34,887 nucleotides of DNA from Betaproteobacteria bacterium (GCA_025361165.1 JANYAU010000133.1:1-34887), one strand, 5' to 3'; positions 9,675 to 18,659 are shown, counted from the first letter of the stretch. The notes: generated by a model not told the origin, from the letters alone. Numbers and translations are program-made.

Positions 9675-10511
9675 CTAGGTGCTTGCGGAAACCTCGCTAT
9701 TATCGATCAAACGTGTCACGCCTAGCCAGGCCGCGCCGAGTACCACGAAGCGTTCACTCTTCCCCGCTGGGGGTAGTAGCGTGTGCGGATCACGGATCGC
9801 GACATAATCCACGCGCCAGCCTTGTGCCGCCAAGGCACGGCAAGCACTCTCTTCCAACGCCGCATAATCGCGTTGCCCTTGTTGCAACTGGTGCGCGATG
9901 GTCTTTAATGCTTGGTATAAACGGGGCGCTTCTTGACGCTTCTGGGCCGACAAATAAGTATTGCGGGAGGACAGCGCCAGCCCATCTTCCGCGCGCGATG
10001 TTTCCGCTGCGACAATGCGCACCGGATAATTGAGCTGCTGCGCCAGCGCCCGAATTACGCATAGCTGCTGATAATCTTTTTTACCGAACACCGCGGCGGC
10101 CGGTTGCACAATGTTGAACAATTTCGCCACCACTGTCGCCACGCCTTGGAAATGTCCGGGGCGAAACGCGCCACACAATTCATTGGCGATCGGCGGCGGA
10201 ATGATTTCAACTTGCTGAGGTGCGGGATACATCTCTTCCACACTAGGCGCGAAGACCACATCGCATCCGGCTGTACGCAGCAGCGCACAATCCTCCTCCA
10301 GGGTGCGGGGGTATTTCTGGAAGTCTTCCTTAGGACCAAATTGCAGCGGGTTGACGAAAATACTCGCCACCACGGTGTCGCCGTGTTCGCGCGCGATACG
10401 CATCAATTCCAGATGGCCCGCGTGCAGATTGCCCATGGTGGGCACGAAGGCTACCTTGCCCGCTTCGCGCAGGCGCTTGTTGAGGATTGCTATGGTATGA
10501 ATTACGTCCAT
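9675..10511 (-). CDS. panC: Pantothenate synthetase (pantoate-beta-alanine ligase)
   Basis: A 278-residue PanC that joins pantoate and beta-alanine using ATP, the last step of pantothenate synthesis. Seen: the nucleotidyltransferase motif [10 protein letters not shown] (HIGH-like), [50 protein letters not shown] and the KMSKS-like segment around [11 protein letters not shown]. The start MDVIHTI at 10509-10511 is preferred because AAGGT precedes it at a good distance. A longer frame starting at 10547 would begin inside a REP palindrome and adds residues not typical of the family. It is separated from panB by the RAYT gene and its repeats. Confidence 0.96.
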   Translation of the reverse strand: MDVIHTIAILNKRLREAGKVAFVPTMGNLHAGHLELMRIAREHGDTVVASIFVNPLQFGPKEDFQKYPRTLEEDCALLRTAGCDVVFAPSVEEMYPAPQQVEIIPPPIANELCGAFRPGHFQGVATVVAKLFNIVQPAAAVFGKKDYQQLCVIRALAQQLNYPVRIVAAETSRAEDGLALSSRNTYLSAQKRQEAPRLYQALKTIAHQLQQGQRDYAALEESACRALAAQGWRVDYVAIRDPHTLLPPAGKSERFVVLGAAWLGVTRLIDNSEVSAST

Positions 10512-10536
10512 GTTGTTTACCTTGAGTACGGGATTT

Positions 10537-10560
10537 GGGCGAGGCATGCCTCGCCCCTAC
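10537..10560. repeat. REP palindrome, copy 1 (panC side of RAYT)
   Basis: The 20-bp perfect palindrome GGGCGAGGCATGCCTCGCCC followed by CTAC. The same unit recurs at 10766-10790 (reversed), 11062-11085 and 21706-21729. The asymmetric CTAC tag gives orientation, as the GTAG/CTAC head does in classical REP elements handled by RAYT enzymes. The CTA within this tag supplies the stop codon of the RAYT gene. Confidence 0.9.
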
Positions 10561-11048
10561 GGAAAATATTCGTCGAGTTCCCATTTTAATGGGTTATTCA
10601 CGATGTACTCGCGAATTTCTGCTAGCGAAAGTTCGTTGCGGATAACGTGTTCGTAATAGTTGCGTTGCCAGAGTGAGACGCGGGGCGTGCCGCGGGTTTG
10701 GTTTATCAAGCGCGCGGCAGCGGATTTATATGCGCCGATTACCGTGCCAAGCTTTGGCCTATGGTGTAGGGGCGAGGCATGCCTCGCCCGCCCATCGTCG
10801 ATAAATATCCCGTGAATATGATGCGGCATCACCACCCACTCATCCAAATCAACACTCGGGAAATGGATTGGAATATCGCGCCATATACGCTCGGCAACTT
10901 GGCCGCATTGATTCAGCTCCATCGCGCCGGATTCGATCTGCCCGAACACAGATTGCTTTTGGTGGGTGCAAATCGTGACGAAATACGCGCCTGCATTGGC
11001 GTAGTCATAGTCCGCGAGTCGGGGATTTTTGCGGGTGGGGCGGGCCAT
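10557..11048 (-). CDS. REP-associated tyrosine transposase (RAYT, Y1 HUH)
   Basis: A 163-residue single-strand transposase of the RAYT/Transposase_17 (IS200-related) family, single-domain enzymes that cut REP hairpins. The HUH motif is H77-I-H79 in VVMPHHIHGIF and the catalytic tyrosine is Y131 or Y132 in RNYYEHVIRNE. GTVIGAYKSAAARLINQ and the end EYIVNNPLKWELDEYF are typical of the family. The ATG at 11046-11048 gives a normal N-terminus; an upstream ATG at 11072 lies in a REP unit. A reversed REP unit is inside the reading frame, coding residues about 86-94 (GRARHASPL), and the stop codon lies in REP copy 1. It splits panB from panC. Confidence 0.93.
   Translation of the reverse strand: MARPTRKNPRLADYDYANAGAYFVTICTHQKQSVFGQIESGAMELNQCGQVAERIWRDIPIHFPSVDLDEWVVMPHHIHGIFIDDGRARHASPLHHRPKLGTVIGAYKSAAARLINQTRGTPRVSLWQRNYYEHVIRNELSLAEIREYIVNNPLKWELDEYFP
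10766..10790. repeat. REP palindrome, copy 2 (inside the RAYT gene, reversed)
   Basis: GTAG followed by the same 20-bp palindrome as copy 1, in opposite orientation to the two flanking copies. It lies within the RAYT coding frame between the HUH motif and the conserved HRPKLGTVIGAYK block, where it encodes an in-frame linker and does not disrupt the protein. Confidence 0.9.
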
Positions 11049-11061
11049 TGAGAGGAAGATC

Positions 11062-11085
11062 GGGCGAGGCATGCCTCGCCCCTAC
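11062..11085. repeat. REP palindrome, copy 3 (panB side of RAYT)
   Basis: Same 20-bp palindrome and CTAC tag as copy 1, same orientation, 13 bp upstream of the RAYT start and 7 bp from the panB stop. Copies 1 and 3 frame the RAYT gene as direct repeats, so the RAYT and one REP could have moved in as a unit. Confidence 0.9.
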
Positions 11086-11092
11086 GGCACGG

Positions 11093-11887
11093 TTAAAAGC
11101 TGTGCTCCGGCGCGGGGAAGCGCTGGGCTTTCACGTCGGCTACGTATTGCGCTACCGCTTGCTGAATGCTCGCCGCGCCGTGCATGAAGTTCTTGGCGAA
11201 TTTCGGCACTTTGCCGCCATAGATGCCCAACAAGTCGTACAGCACCAGCACTTGCCCCGAACAATCCGGCCCAGCGCCAATGCCGATGGTGGGCGCGGGG
11301 GTGGCGGTGGTGACCGCACGCGCCAGTTCCGGTGGAATGCATTCGAGCAGCATCAAGCTTGCGCCCGCTTCACACAAAGTCGCTGCGTCTTGCAGGAGCT
11401 GTTTTGCGTCTTCAGCACTTTTGCCTTGCACCCGGTAGCCGCCCAATTGATGTACGGATTGCGGCGTGAGTCCTAAGTGGCCGAACACCGGGATGCCGCG
11501 CTCGACTAGAAAGCGCGTGGTTTCCACCATGGCGCGGCCGCCTTCGAGCTTGACCATGTGCGCCCCGGCGCGCATCAGTTGGCTGGCATTGCGGAAGGCT
11601 TCGTGCGGATTGTCTTGATAGCTGCCGAAAGGCATGTCGGCGGCAATGAAGGCTTTGGATGAACCGCGCGCCACGCATTCGACGTGATACACCATGTCGC
11701 TCAAGGTCACCGGCAGTGTCGATTCGCGCCCTTGCAGCACCATGCCGAGCGAATCGCCCACCAGCAAAATATCGACGCCGGCTTCTTCCAACAGCTTAGC
11801 GAAGCTCGCGTCGTAGCAGGTGAGTGCGGCGATTTTTTCGCCATCGTGCGCCATTTTATTTAAGGTGGTAAGCGTGGTTCGCATCAT
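11093..11887 (-). CDS. panB: 3-methyl-2-oxobutanoate hydroxymethyltransferase
   Basis: A 264-residue ketopantoate hydroxymethyltransferase that adds a one-carbon unit from methylene-tetrahydrofolate to ketoisovalerate, the first committed step of pantoate synthesis. Typical stretches: [35 protein letters not shown] (metal-binding Asp), [31 protein letters not shown] and the [18 protein letters not shown] block. The ATG (11885-11887) overlaps the stop of the deoxynucleoside kinase gene as ATGA, so the two are coupled. Downstream, the pan operon is interrupted by RAYT before panC. Confidence 0.97.
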   Translation of the reverse strand: MMRTTLTTLNKMAHDGEKIAALTCYDASFAKLLEEAGVDILLVGDSLGMVLQGRESTLPVTLSDMVYHVECVARGSSKAFIAADMPFGSYQDNPHEAFRNASQLMRAGAHMVKLEGGRAMVETTRFLVERGIPVFGHLGLTPQSVHQLGGYRVQGKSAEDAKQLLQDAATLCEAGASLMLLECIPPELARAVTTATPAPTIGIGAGPDCSGQVLVLYDLLGIYGGKVPKFAKNFMHGAASIQQAVAQYVADVKAQRFPAPEHSF

Positions 11888-12528
11888 TCGCCCCGGTTAA
11901 AAAACTCGCGTCCGCCGCGCATCGCTTGGATGCGCGACAGCAACAATTCAAAATCTTTGGCGTCATCCACGAAATTTAAATTTTCGCTGTTCACAATCAA
12001 CAAGGGGGAAGCTTCGTACTGGTAAAAGTAGCGGCTGTAGCTCTCCGCCAGCCGCTCAAGATAATCCTCGCTGATCGGGCGTTCGTAGCTGACGCCGCGC
12101 CGCCGCACTCGTTCGTGCAGCACCTCGACCGGCGCCTGAAGATAGATAACCAGATCCGGGCTGGCGGTTTGCGGCTGCAAGTGGGCGTAGATTTGCTGAT
12201 ACAAGCGGAACTCCTGGTCAGACAGCGTGAGCCTTGCGAACAACGGGTCTTTATCCAGAATGAAATCCGCTACTGTCGCTTGACCGAACAAATCGGCCTG
12301 CTTCAAGCCGCGTACTTGCTCCACGCGCTGGAATAAAAAAAACAACTGCGTGGCCAGCGCATAGCGTTCCATGTCCTGATAAAACTTGGGTAGAAAGGGG
12401 TTGGTTTCCGCTCCCTCCAGCAAGGTGTCGGCTTGCAGATAATCGGCAAGCTTTTTCGCCAGACTGGTCTTACCGACACCGATCGGGCCTTCCACCACGA
12501 TATAACGATAGCGTTGCGCCAGCATCAT
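11884..12528 (-). CDS. Deoxynucleoside kinase (deoxyadenosine/deoxyguanosine kinase type)
   Basis: A 214-residue kinase of the dNK/dGK family that phosphorylates deoxynucleosides for salvage. P-loop GPIGVGKTS is near residues 14-22, followed by the substrate-site helix, the [13 protein letters not shown] segment (the DRS-like region) and the arginine-rich lid [12 protein letters not shown]. Betaproteobacteria often carry such a gene between folK and panB, and that is its place here: it overlaps folK by 4 bp (ATGA at 12525-12528) and panB by 4 bp. The specific base preferred cannot be read from sequence alone. Confidence 0.9.
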   Translation of the reverse strand: MMLAQRYRYIVVEGPIGVGKTSLAKKLADYLQADTLLEGAETNPFLPKFYQDMERYALATQLFFLFQRVEQVRGLKQADLFGQATVADFILDKDPLFARLTLSDQEFRLYQQIYAHLQPQTASPDLVIYLQAPVEVLHERVRRRGVSYERPISEDYLERLAESYSRYFYQYEASPLLIVNSENLNFVDDAKDFELLLSRIQAMRGGREFFNRGE

Positions 12529-13019
12529 GCCACGCGAGTGATCGTTTGATCACTCACCCGCATGAGCCAATCTCTCGCCTTGCCCTTACTGGGAATCTCG
12601 CAGTCCGGCGCAATCTCCACTAGCGGCAACAGTACGAAAGCCCGTTCGTGCATGCGCGGGTGCGGCAGGGTCAAACCCGGTTCGTGAAACATAAGGTCGG
12701 CGTAGAGTAAGAGATCGAGATCCAAGGTCCGCGGCGCGTTGCGGAAATCGCGTACGCGTCCAAATGTGCGCTCGATGCCTAACAATGATTGTAGCAAATC
12801 GTGCGCGGTGAGCCTGGTTTCGATGTGGGCGACAGCGTTAATGAAATCGGCTTGTTCGGCATAGCCCACCGGCGCGCTACGGTAGAGGGAAGACTGCGCC
12901 AGCAAGCGCGATTGCGGCAATTGTGCCAAGGCCGCAAACGCCTGGTTTACTTGCACCTCAGGCTCGGCCAGATTGCTACCAAGCGCAATGAAGGCACGCT
13001 GTTGGATAAGTTCCGTCAT
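12525..13019 (-). CDS. folK: 6-hydroxymethyl-7,8-dihydropterin pyrophosphokinase
   Basis: A 164-residue HPPK that transfers pyrophosphate from ATP to the pterin alcohol in folate synthesis. The family motifs are clear: AFIALGSNL at the N-terminus, SSLYRSAPVGYAEQADFINAV, and RTFGRVRDFRNAPRTLDLDLLLY with the two magnesium-binding aspartates, then LPHPRMHERAFVLLPL. Its start is 18 bp after pcnB and its stop overlaps the kinase gene, so pcnB-folK-dck-panB appear co-transcribed. Confidence 0.96.
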   Translation of the reverse strand: MTELIQQRAFIALGSNLAEPEVQVNQAFAALAQLPQSRLLAQSSLYRSAPVGYAEQADFINAVAHIETRLTAHDLLQSLLGIERTFGRVRDFRNAPRTLDLDLLLYADLMFHEPGLTLPHPRMHERAFVLLPLVEIAPDCEIPSKGKARDWLMRVSDQTITRVA

Positions 13020-13037
13020 GTAAACTAAAGAGCGGGC

Positions 13038-14405
13038 TTACTCCGCTGCGGACTCGACCGCACTTGGTTTTTTGCCGCCGCGGCGGCGCCGCTTACGCGC
13101 GGGCGCCTCATCTTTAATCAGCATGCGGTTGCGCTCTTCGTCGCTGGCGTGTTGGAAACGCTCCCACCATTGTCCCACTTGCGCATCCAACTCGCCGCTC
13201 TCGCAACGCAACAACAGAAAATCGAAACCGGCGCGAAACTTGAGGTTTTCCACCAGGCGGAATGGGCGTTGCCCGGCGCGCTGCAAGAAGCGTGGCTGCA
13301 TACCCCAAATTTCGCGCATGCCGGCCGTATAGCGGCGCGGGATGGCCAAATTTTCGACCTGGGTTTGGATCACGTCATCCATCGCCTCATCGAGCGCCTG
13401 CAAGGGGCGCATATCTTGTGTTTGGTAATGTTGCCAGCGCGTCAATACCTCATGCCACACCAGTGTCGCAAACAGGAAGGCAGGTGACACCGGTTTGCCG
13501 GCATTGACCCGCTCGTCAGTGGATTTCAGAGCGAGCGTGATGAAGCGTTCGCCCATCGGCTGCTCCAGGATCACATCCAGCAGCGGCAGCACGCCATGAT
13601 GCAGGCCTTCCTCGCGAATCCGGTGCGCACTGGCCAGCGCATGGCCGGAGTGAAACAACTTCAGCATCTCGTCGAACAAGCGCGACTTCGGCACGTCTTG
13701 CAACAAACCGGCTAAGGCACGAATCGGTTTTTGCGTCGCGGCATCGAGTTTGAATCCGAGCTTGGCCGCCAGCCGCACCGCCCGCAGCATACGCACCGGG
13801 TCTTCGCGGTAACGCGTTTCAGCGTCGCCGATGATGCGCATCACACCGCGCTTCAAATCTGCCATGCCGTTCAAGTAATCCCATACCTCTTGCGTGGTGG
13901 GGTCGTAATACAGCGCGTTCACGGTGAAATCGCGGCGCGCAGCGTCTTCGAATTGGCTGCCGAATACGTTATCGCGCAACAAGCGCCCGCTATCGCTCTT
14001 GCGATGATCGTCCCCCTCTTCCGCCTCATCGTCCTCGCCATTGACTGGCGCGGCTTGACCGCGAAAGGTGGTGACTTCGATGGTCTCGCGCCCGCACATC
14101 ACGTGCACGATGCGAAAGCGGCGGCCGATGATGCGCGAGCGGCGAAACACGTCGCGTACTTGCTCCGGTGTGGCATCGGTGGCGACATCGTAATCTTTCG
14201 GTTCCGCACCCAGAACCAAGTCGCGCACCGCACCGCCCACCACAAAGGCAGCGAAACGCTGGGCGCGTAATTCCTCGCAGACCTTGAGCGCGCAGGGGCT
14301 GATGCGGTCGCGGGTAATGCCGTGTTTGCGGAGGGGGAGAATGGTGGCTTTGCCACTGGCCGCGCTTTTCTTATTCAGAATGCGGCGAATCAGCTTTTGA
14401 ATCAT
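13038..14405 (-). CDS. pcnB: Poly(A) polymerase I
   Basis: A 455-residue PcnB that adds A tails to RNA 3' ends, marking them for decay. The nucleotidyltransferase site is FVVGGAVRDLVLG followed by D71-Y-D73 (KDYDVATDATPEQV). RRDFTVNALYYD, the RMLRAVRLAAKLGF segment and a basic C-terminal tail (KRRRRGGKK) distinguish it from CCA-adding enzymes and match the class II bacterial PAP. The serine/glycine/acidic insert near residues 125-140 (NGEDDEAEEGDDHRKSDSG) is a loop expansion. Start ATG 14403-14405. It heads the folK-dck-pan series. Confidence 0.95.
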   Translation of the reverse strand: MIQKLIRRILNKKSAASGKATILPLRKHGITRDRISPCALKVCEELRAQRFAAFVVGGAVRDLVLGAEPKDYDVATDATPEQVRDVFRRSRIIGRRFRIVHVMCGRETIEVTTFRGQAAPVNGEDDEAEEGDDHRKSDSGRLLRDNVFGSQFEDAARRDFTVNALYYDPTTQEVWDYLNGMADLKRGVMRIIGDAETRYREDPVRMLRAVRLAAKLGFKLDAATQKPIRALAGLLQDVPKSRLFDEMLKLFHSGHALASAHRIREEGLHHGVLPLLDVILEQPMGERFITLALKSTDERVNAGKPVSPAFLFATLVWHEVLTRWQHYQTQDMRPLQALDEAMDDVIQTQVENLAIPRRYTAGMREIWGMQPRFLQRAGQRPFRLVENLKFRAGFDFLLLRCESGELDAQVGQWWERFQHASDEERNRMLIKDEAPARKRRRRGGKKPSAVESAAE

Positions 14406-14452
14406 GCGCGAAGTTTACTACAAAGTGCCGGGGCGGGACTGGAGACTCAGCA

Positions 14453-16828
14453 CTATACGGCAACCTCGGTCCGCACATACTCCTGGATCATTTTCGGCTT
14501 ACCATAGTAATAGCCTTGGGCGAAGTCCACGCCGAGGTGCGTCAATACTTCCACGGTCTTGGCGTCTTCCACATGCTCTGCGATAGACTTGGCGCCGAAC
14601 ACGGTGGACAGTTCGCGGATATGTTCGACGATCTTGTAATCTTCGGGATTGGTCAGAATTTGCTGTACGAAGCTGCCGTCTATTTTGACGAAATCGGGTT
14701 TGAGTTTACGCAAATAGCTGTAAGTAGAGTAGCCGGCGCCGAAATCATCGAGCGCAATCTTGCAGCCGCCCGCGCGCAGCTCGTCAAGCTGCTTGAAAAA
14801 ATCGGTCGTCATGTCGGTCGTTTGGCGCTCGGTAAACTCGATGGTAATCAACCGTCCCTGCGCCTGCGGCGACTGCAAGAGCGCGCGGAATTCATCGCGG
14901 AACTCCGCCGCGAAAAACGAACTCATGCTGATGTTGACGAATAAATGCACGCCTTTTGGCACTGACAGCAGCGCCTTATTGATGATGAATAAATCCATCT
15001 CACGAATCAGCCCCAGGTCTTCCGCAATCAACACAAACTCATCCGCCGGCACATAGTCGTTGCCGCGCTTCAGACGCGTCAGCACTTCGTAGGCCATGAC
15101 CTCGTTTTTATGGAGGTCGTAAATCGGCTGCAGGAACGGCGCGATCATGCCATTGTTAAGCGCATTTCTCAGTTCGAAACCTTGGGTAAATATCTCCATG
15201 ATCGCCTCACCCATGTCTTTCGACAGCGTATCAACGCGATTACGCCCGCTCTTTTTCGCGTGGTATAGGGCAACGTCGGCAGCCCGCACCAAATCTTGCG
15301 GCGTTTTACCGAAGGCCGGTGCCAGCGCTACGCCAATCGACGTTTGAATCCGTAACTCACCCACCGCAAGGTCAATCACCACACTGGAAAGCTCTTGATG
15401 AATGCGCCGCGCGGCGGCTTGCGCCTGTTCCTCACCCATATTTTGCAATACCACACCGAACTCATCACCCGCCAGCCGCGCGACGGTGCCACCCTGACTA
15501 CATACGGTAAGCCGCTTTGCCACGGTACGTAACACTTCGTCGCCCACCGGATGACCGTAAGTATCATTAATAAATTTGAAACCATCGATGTCGATGATGA
15601 GTAAAGCAAGTTGCCGGCTGCGCGGCAAATTCATCGCCATCATATTGCTCAGCACCTCGTCGAAATGACGGCGGTTGTACACGCCCGTCAGCGGATCGGT
15701 GATGGTGAGGCGATACAAATCTTGCTCATGTTCGCGCTGCAAGGCCTGGAGTTTGAGATTTTCGCTGATATCTTCGAGTGTACTGACAATGCCGGTGAAT
15801 TCACCCTTATCGCTATATTGCAGGGTGGTACTCATGCGTAGCCATACGGAATGCCCATCCCGCGCGCGCACCTCGATCTGCATATCGTAAGTGTGCACCT
15901 GCTCCAGCCGCCCGAATACGAAGTGCGCTTGATGTTGCGGCTGCATTAAAAACTGTGAGAACGGTTTGTTCAGGCAATGATCGACAGCGTAGCCGGTGAG
16001 CTTTTCCCATGAGGGGTTTAAAAATAATATTTTTCCCGAGCGATCCAGCTCGACCAACACTTCGCGCATATTGTTGACCAAATTGCGCAGGCGCAATTCG
16101 TTGCTCGCCAACTGACCGCGTGTCAGCTCTAGATCCTCGATCTGTTGGCGCATTACTTTGGCAGATTGCACGAAGGCGGCGCTGAGATGGTGTACTTCGT
16201 CACTCGCGCCTTCTTCCGCCGCAATGGTGGTATCAAGATTGCCTTGGCTGAATTCGCGTGCCATTATCGTGAGCGGCCCCAGCGGCGCAACAAATAGTTT
16301 GATCAGGATTTCGATCGCGATCAAATCCAGCGCCAGCAAGATGAACAGCAGATAAGCGACGTTCTCTAGCAGATTGTGAATGTCTTGGTTGACCGGCCGA
16401 TTCGATAGATAGACCGTCATCACCCCCACAGCCGCGCCATCGCGCCAAAGCTGGGTGGAAATACCTTCTTTCAACTTGCCCAACTTGAACCAAGCGGCTA
16501 TAGGGTGCAACGCTTCCACTGGCTTCATCTGCTCGAACAGAATTTTGCCAGTGATATCTTTAATCGTGATGCCGCCGATCAGCGGATCGGCCACCGCCCG
16601 ATTCAAATAGCGGGGCAGTTCATTCGTGTTCTGTTGATAGAGCGCGCGTTCTACCGATGGGATAGTCAGTGACAAAATTTTATGTGCGACCGATTGCCGA
16701 TTGGCGAGCTCGTCGCCCACTTCTCCGACGACCCAGATCACCGAAAACGCGCCCACCATCACCAATTGCAGCAATGCAATGCTGAGCATGATGCGCATGT
16801 GCAGAGACCGCGGCAGTTTAAGCTTCAC
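14453..16828 (-). CDS. Membrane-bound PAS-GGDEF-EAL cyclic-di-GMP protein
   Basis: A 791-residue sensor: transmembrane helix 12-34, periplasmic sensing domain about 35-155, second helix about 157-180, HAMP linker 180-232, PAS domain 245-358 (VLVELDRSGKILFLNPSWEKLTGY), GGDEF domain 372-535, and EAL domain 548-785. The cyclase signature is AGDEF (453-457), a variant known to be active in some proteins, and no RxxD inhibitory site precedes it. The phosphodiesterase signature reads EVL (581-583) in place of EAL, but E581, the N632-I-S segment, E664/E667, the D694-D695-F-G block, K715 and E751 are kept. Either or both activities are possible. It lies 47 bp downstream of nothing related, between a HAD phosphatase and pcnB. 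Confidence 0.92.
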   Translation of the reverse strand: MKLKLPRSLHMRIMLSIALLQLVMVGAFSVIWVVGEVGDELANRQSVAHKILSLTIPSVERALYQQNTNELPRYLNRAVADPLIGGITIKDITGKILFEQMKPVEALHPIAAWFKLGKLKEGISTQLWRDGAAVGVMTVYLSNRPVNQDIHNLLENVAYLLFILLALDLIAIEILIKLFVAPLGPLTIMAREFSQGNLDTTIAAEEGASDEVHHLSAAFVQSAKVMRQQIEDLELTRGQLASNELRLRNLVNNMREVLVELDRSGKILFLNPSWEKLTGYAVDHCLNKPFSQFLMQPQHQAHFVFGRLEQVHTYDMQIEVRARDGHSVWLRMSTTLQYSDKGEFTGIVSTLEDISENLKLQALQREHEQDLYRLTITDPLTGVYNRRHFDEVLSNMMAMNLPRSRQLALLIIDIDGFKFINDTYGHPVGDEVLRTVAKRLTVCSQGGTVARLAGDEFGVVLQNMGEEQAQAAARRIHQELSSVVIDLAVGELRIQTSIGVALAPAFGKTPQDLVRAADVALYHAKKSGRNRVDTLSKDMGEAIMEIFTQGFELRNALNNGMIAPFLQPIYDLHKNEVMAYEVLTRLKRGNDYVPADEFVLIAEDLGLIREMDLFIINKALLSVPKGVHLFVNISMSSFFAAEFRDEFRALLQSPQAQGRLITIEFTERQTTDMTTDFFKQLDELRAGGCKIALDDFGAGYSTYSYLRKLKPDFVKIDGSFVQQILTNPEDYKIVEHIRELSTVFGAKSIAEHVEDAKTVEVLTHLGVDFAQGYYYGKPKMIQEYVRTEVAV

Positions 16829-16926
16829 GCGGTTTTCCAGAGGCGCTGAATGACGTTGGGTTGAAACATATTAGCCAGTATAGGCAGGTTCAATACAAAA
16901 CAGAAAAAACTTACGCGGCGAGCATT

Positions 16927-17589
16927 TTATCTCAGACTCATAACGGGCCAGCCGCGCGCTTGCGCCGTTTGCATGAGCTGCGGATCGGGATCGACCGCCA
17001 CGGGGTCGGTCACGCGTTCCATCAAGAATAAATCATTATGGCTATCGCTATAAAACCAGCTGCGCGCGACGGTTTGCCAGCTTGCGCCCTGCGCTGCAAG
17101 CCACGCCTCAAGACGCTTTACTTTGCCTTCGCGAAAACAAGGGACATCGGTCGCATTGCCGGTGAATTCGCCGTCCACTTGCTCGGCCTCGGTCGCGATC
17201 AAGTGCGCGATTCCGAATTCGCGCGCGATGGGGGCGGTGACAAAACGATTGGTGGCGGTGATGATGACCAAGGTATCACCCTGGGCGCGATGACGATCCA
17301 CCAAGGCGCGCGCCTTCTCACCAATCATCGGCAGGATGCACGTTTGCATAAATTGTGTATGCCAAGCGTCGAGTTGGGCGCGCGGATGACGCGACAGCGG
17401 CTTCAATTGAAAATCAAGAAAGACATGAATATCGAGCGTGCCGGCCTTGTACTGCTCGTAGAATTCCAGATTGCGCGCTGCATAGGCCTCGCGATCGAGC
17501 ACACCCTGGGCAATGAGAAACTGCGCCCACTCGAAATCGCTGTCACCGCTTAGCAAAGTATTGTCTAGATCGAATAATGCCAGATTCAA
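16927..17589 (-). CDS. HAD-superfamily (subfamily IB) phosphatase
   Basis: A 220-residue HAD-IB hydrolase related to phosphoserine phosphatase. Motif I is LFDLDNTLLSGDSD with D7 and D9; motif II is VIITATNRF; the lysine of motif III lies in REGKVKRLEAW; motif IV is YSDSHNDLFLM. Substrate unknown. The start is TTG (17587-17589), chosen because it gives the immediate MNLALFDLDNTL opening and GAGG lies 9-12 bases upstream. Genes of this family commonly lie next to pcnB and hda in betaproteobacteria; here a GGDEF/EAL gene separates it from pcnB and hda is 10 kb away. Confidence 0.9.
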   Translation of the reverse strand: MNLALFDLDNTLLSGDSDFEWAQFLIAQGVLDREAYAARNLEFYEQYKAGTLDIHVFLDFQLKPLSRHPRAQLDAWHTQFMQTCILPMIGEKARALVDRHRAQGDTLVIITATNRFVTAPIAREFGIAHLIATEAEQVDGEFTGNATDVPCFREGKVKRLEAWLAAQGASWQTVARSWFYSDSHNDLFLMERVTDPVAVDPDPQLMQTAQARGWPVMSLR

Positions 17590-17633
17590 AACGCGTCCTC
17601 AAAAAAACCCAGTATATCGCAAAATATATCGGG

Positions 17634-18530
17634 TTAATGTCGGGTGCCGCGCGGCTGTGTCACCACTTCCGCCGCGAACAACTGCTCGGCGTCTACCGCA
17701 TCAAAAATATAATGCTGATTGCAGAACTCGCAATCCACGTCCACCTGCCCCAGCTCGGCAAGTATGGAGTGCACCTCGTCCAAGCCCAGCATGCGCAGCA
17801 TATTGGCCACCCGCTCGCGTGAACAAGAGCAGCGAAAAGACGTTGGGCGTGGATCGAACAAACGCAGGTCTTCTGCGTGAAACAAGCGGTGCAATACTGC
17901 GCGCCCCGGCAGGTTCAATAACTCGTCAGGGGTCAGGGTGTTAGCAAGATTGAGCGCGCGGTTCCAGGCATCTTCGTCTTCCGAGATATTTTCCGGCAGG
18001 CGCTGCAACAACAGGCCGCAGGCTTGGCCGCCATCCGCCGCCAGCCATAAACGCGTCTCCAGTTGTTCGGATTGCAGCATGTAATGTTCCAGCACTTGCG
18101 CCACGCTCGTGCCCTCCAAAGCCACGATACCTTGATAACTTTGGCTGCCGGTCTGGGGATCGATGGTGATGACGAATTTGCCGTTGCCCAAGAGCGCGGG
18201 CAGATCGCCCGCCGCGAGATCGTCGCGCCACTTGGCGGTGGCACGCAAATGAAAGTCACTGCTGCATTCCACCACTGCCAGCGTCACCGGCCCGCTGCCC
18301 TGCATTTGCATAATCAGCGCGCCATCGAATTTCAGCGTCGCGGCAAGCAAGGCGGCAGCGGCCATCATCTCGCCCAGTAGATTACGCACCGGCTCGGGGT
18401 AAGCGTGACGCGTCAATACGGCACGCCAAGTGGCATCGAGCCGCACCACTTCGCCCCGCACTTCAGCGTGTTCGAACAGGAACCGGGTCAGCGTATCGCG
18501 ATCCGGCGGAAAAGGCCTATGGGAATCCAT
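17634..18530 (-). CDS. hslO: Hsp33 redox-activated chaperone
   Basis: A 298-residue Hsp33, a cytoplasmic holdase switched on by oxidation. The zinc switch is complete: C234-S-C236 (RCSCSRERV) and C267-E-F-C270. N-terminal family stretches LLGEMMAAAALLAATLKFDGALIMQMQGSGPV and GKFVITIDP..GSQSYQGIV are present, followed by the linker region LPENISEDEDAWNRA. The stop is 44 bp upstream of the HAD gene start, same strand. Length and cysteine pattern are normal. Confidence 0.97.
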   Translation of the reverse strand: MDSHRPFPPDRDTLTRFLFEHAEVRGEVVRLDATWRAVLTRHAYPEPVRNLLGEMMAAAALLAATLKFDGALIMQMQGSGPVTLAVVECSSDFHLRATAKWRDDLAAGDLPALLGNGKFVITIDPQTGSQSYQGIVALEGTSVAQVLEHYMLQSEQLETRLWLAADGGQACGLLLQRLPENISEDEDAWNRALNLANTLTPDELLNLPGRAVLHRLFHAEDLRLFDPRPTSFRCSCSRERVANMLRMLGLDEVHSILAELGQVDVDCEFCNQHYIFDAVDAEQLFAAEVVTQPRGTRH

Positions 18531-18596
18531 AGGCGCAAATGTAGCATGGGATGCGCGCGAATCGAAATCCGCGCGGCTCCTTGCCGTGCGCTAGGT

Positions 18597-18659
18597 CTAC
18601 GCTAACACCAGCGTAGCCAGCACAATCGAGAAGAGTAGAAAGGTGAATGCGTTAATCAT
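18597..18659 (-). CDS. Candidate 20-residue membrane peptide
   Basis: In the 197-bp gap between hslO and gluQRS the minus strand encodes MINAFTFLLFSIVLATLVLA, a single hydrophobic helix without charged residues, ending in TAG. A weak ribosome site (GGGA, about 9 bases upstream) is present. Tiny membrane peptides of this form are common in bacteria and easily missed, but nothing beyond the composition and uninterrupted frame supports it; a chance frame is possible. Confidence 0.3.
   Translation of the reverse strand: MINAFTFLLFSIVLATLVLA

Noticed and set aside
10512-10547. Upstream start for panC at 10547
   Set aside because: The extra residues (MPRPNP...) come from the REP palindrome; the internal ATG at 10511 has a ribosome site and the family N-terminus.
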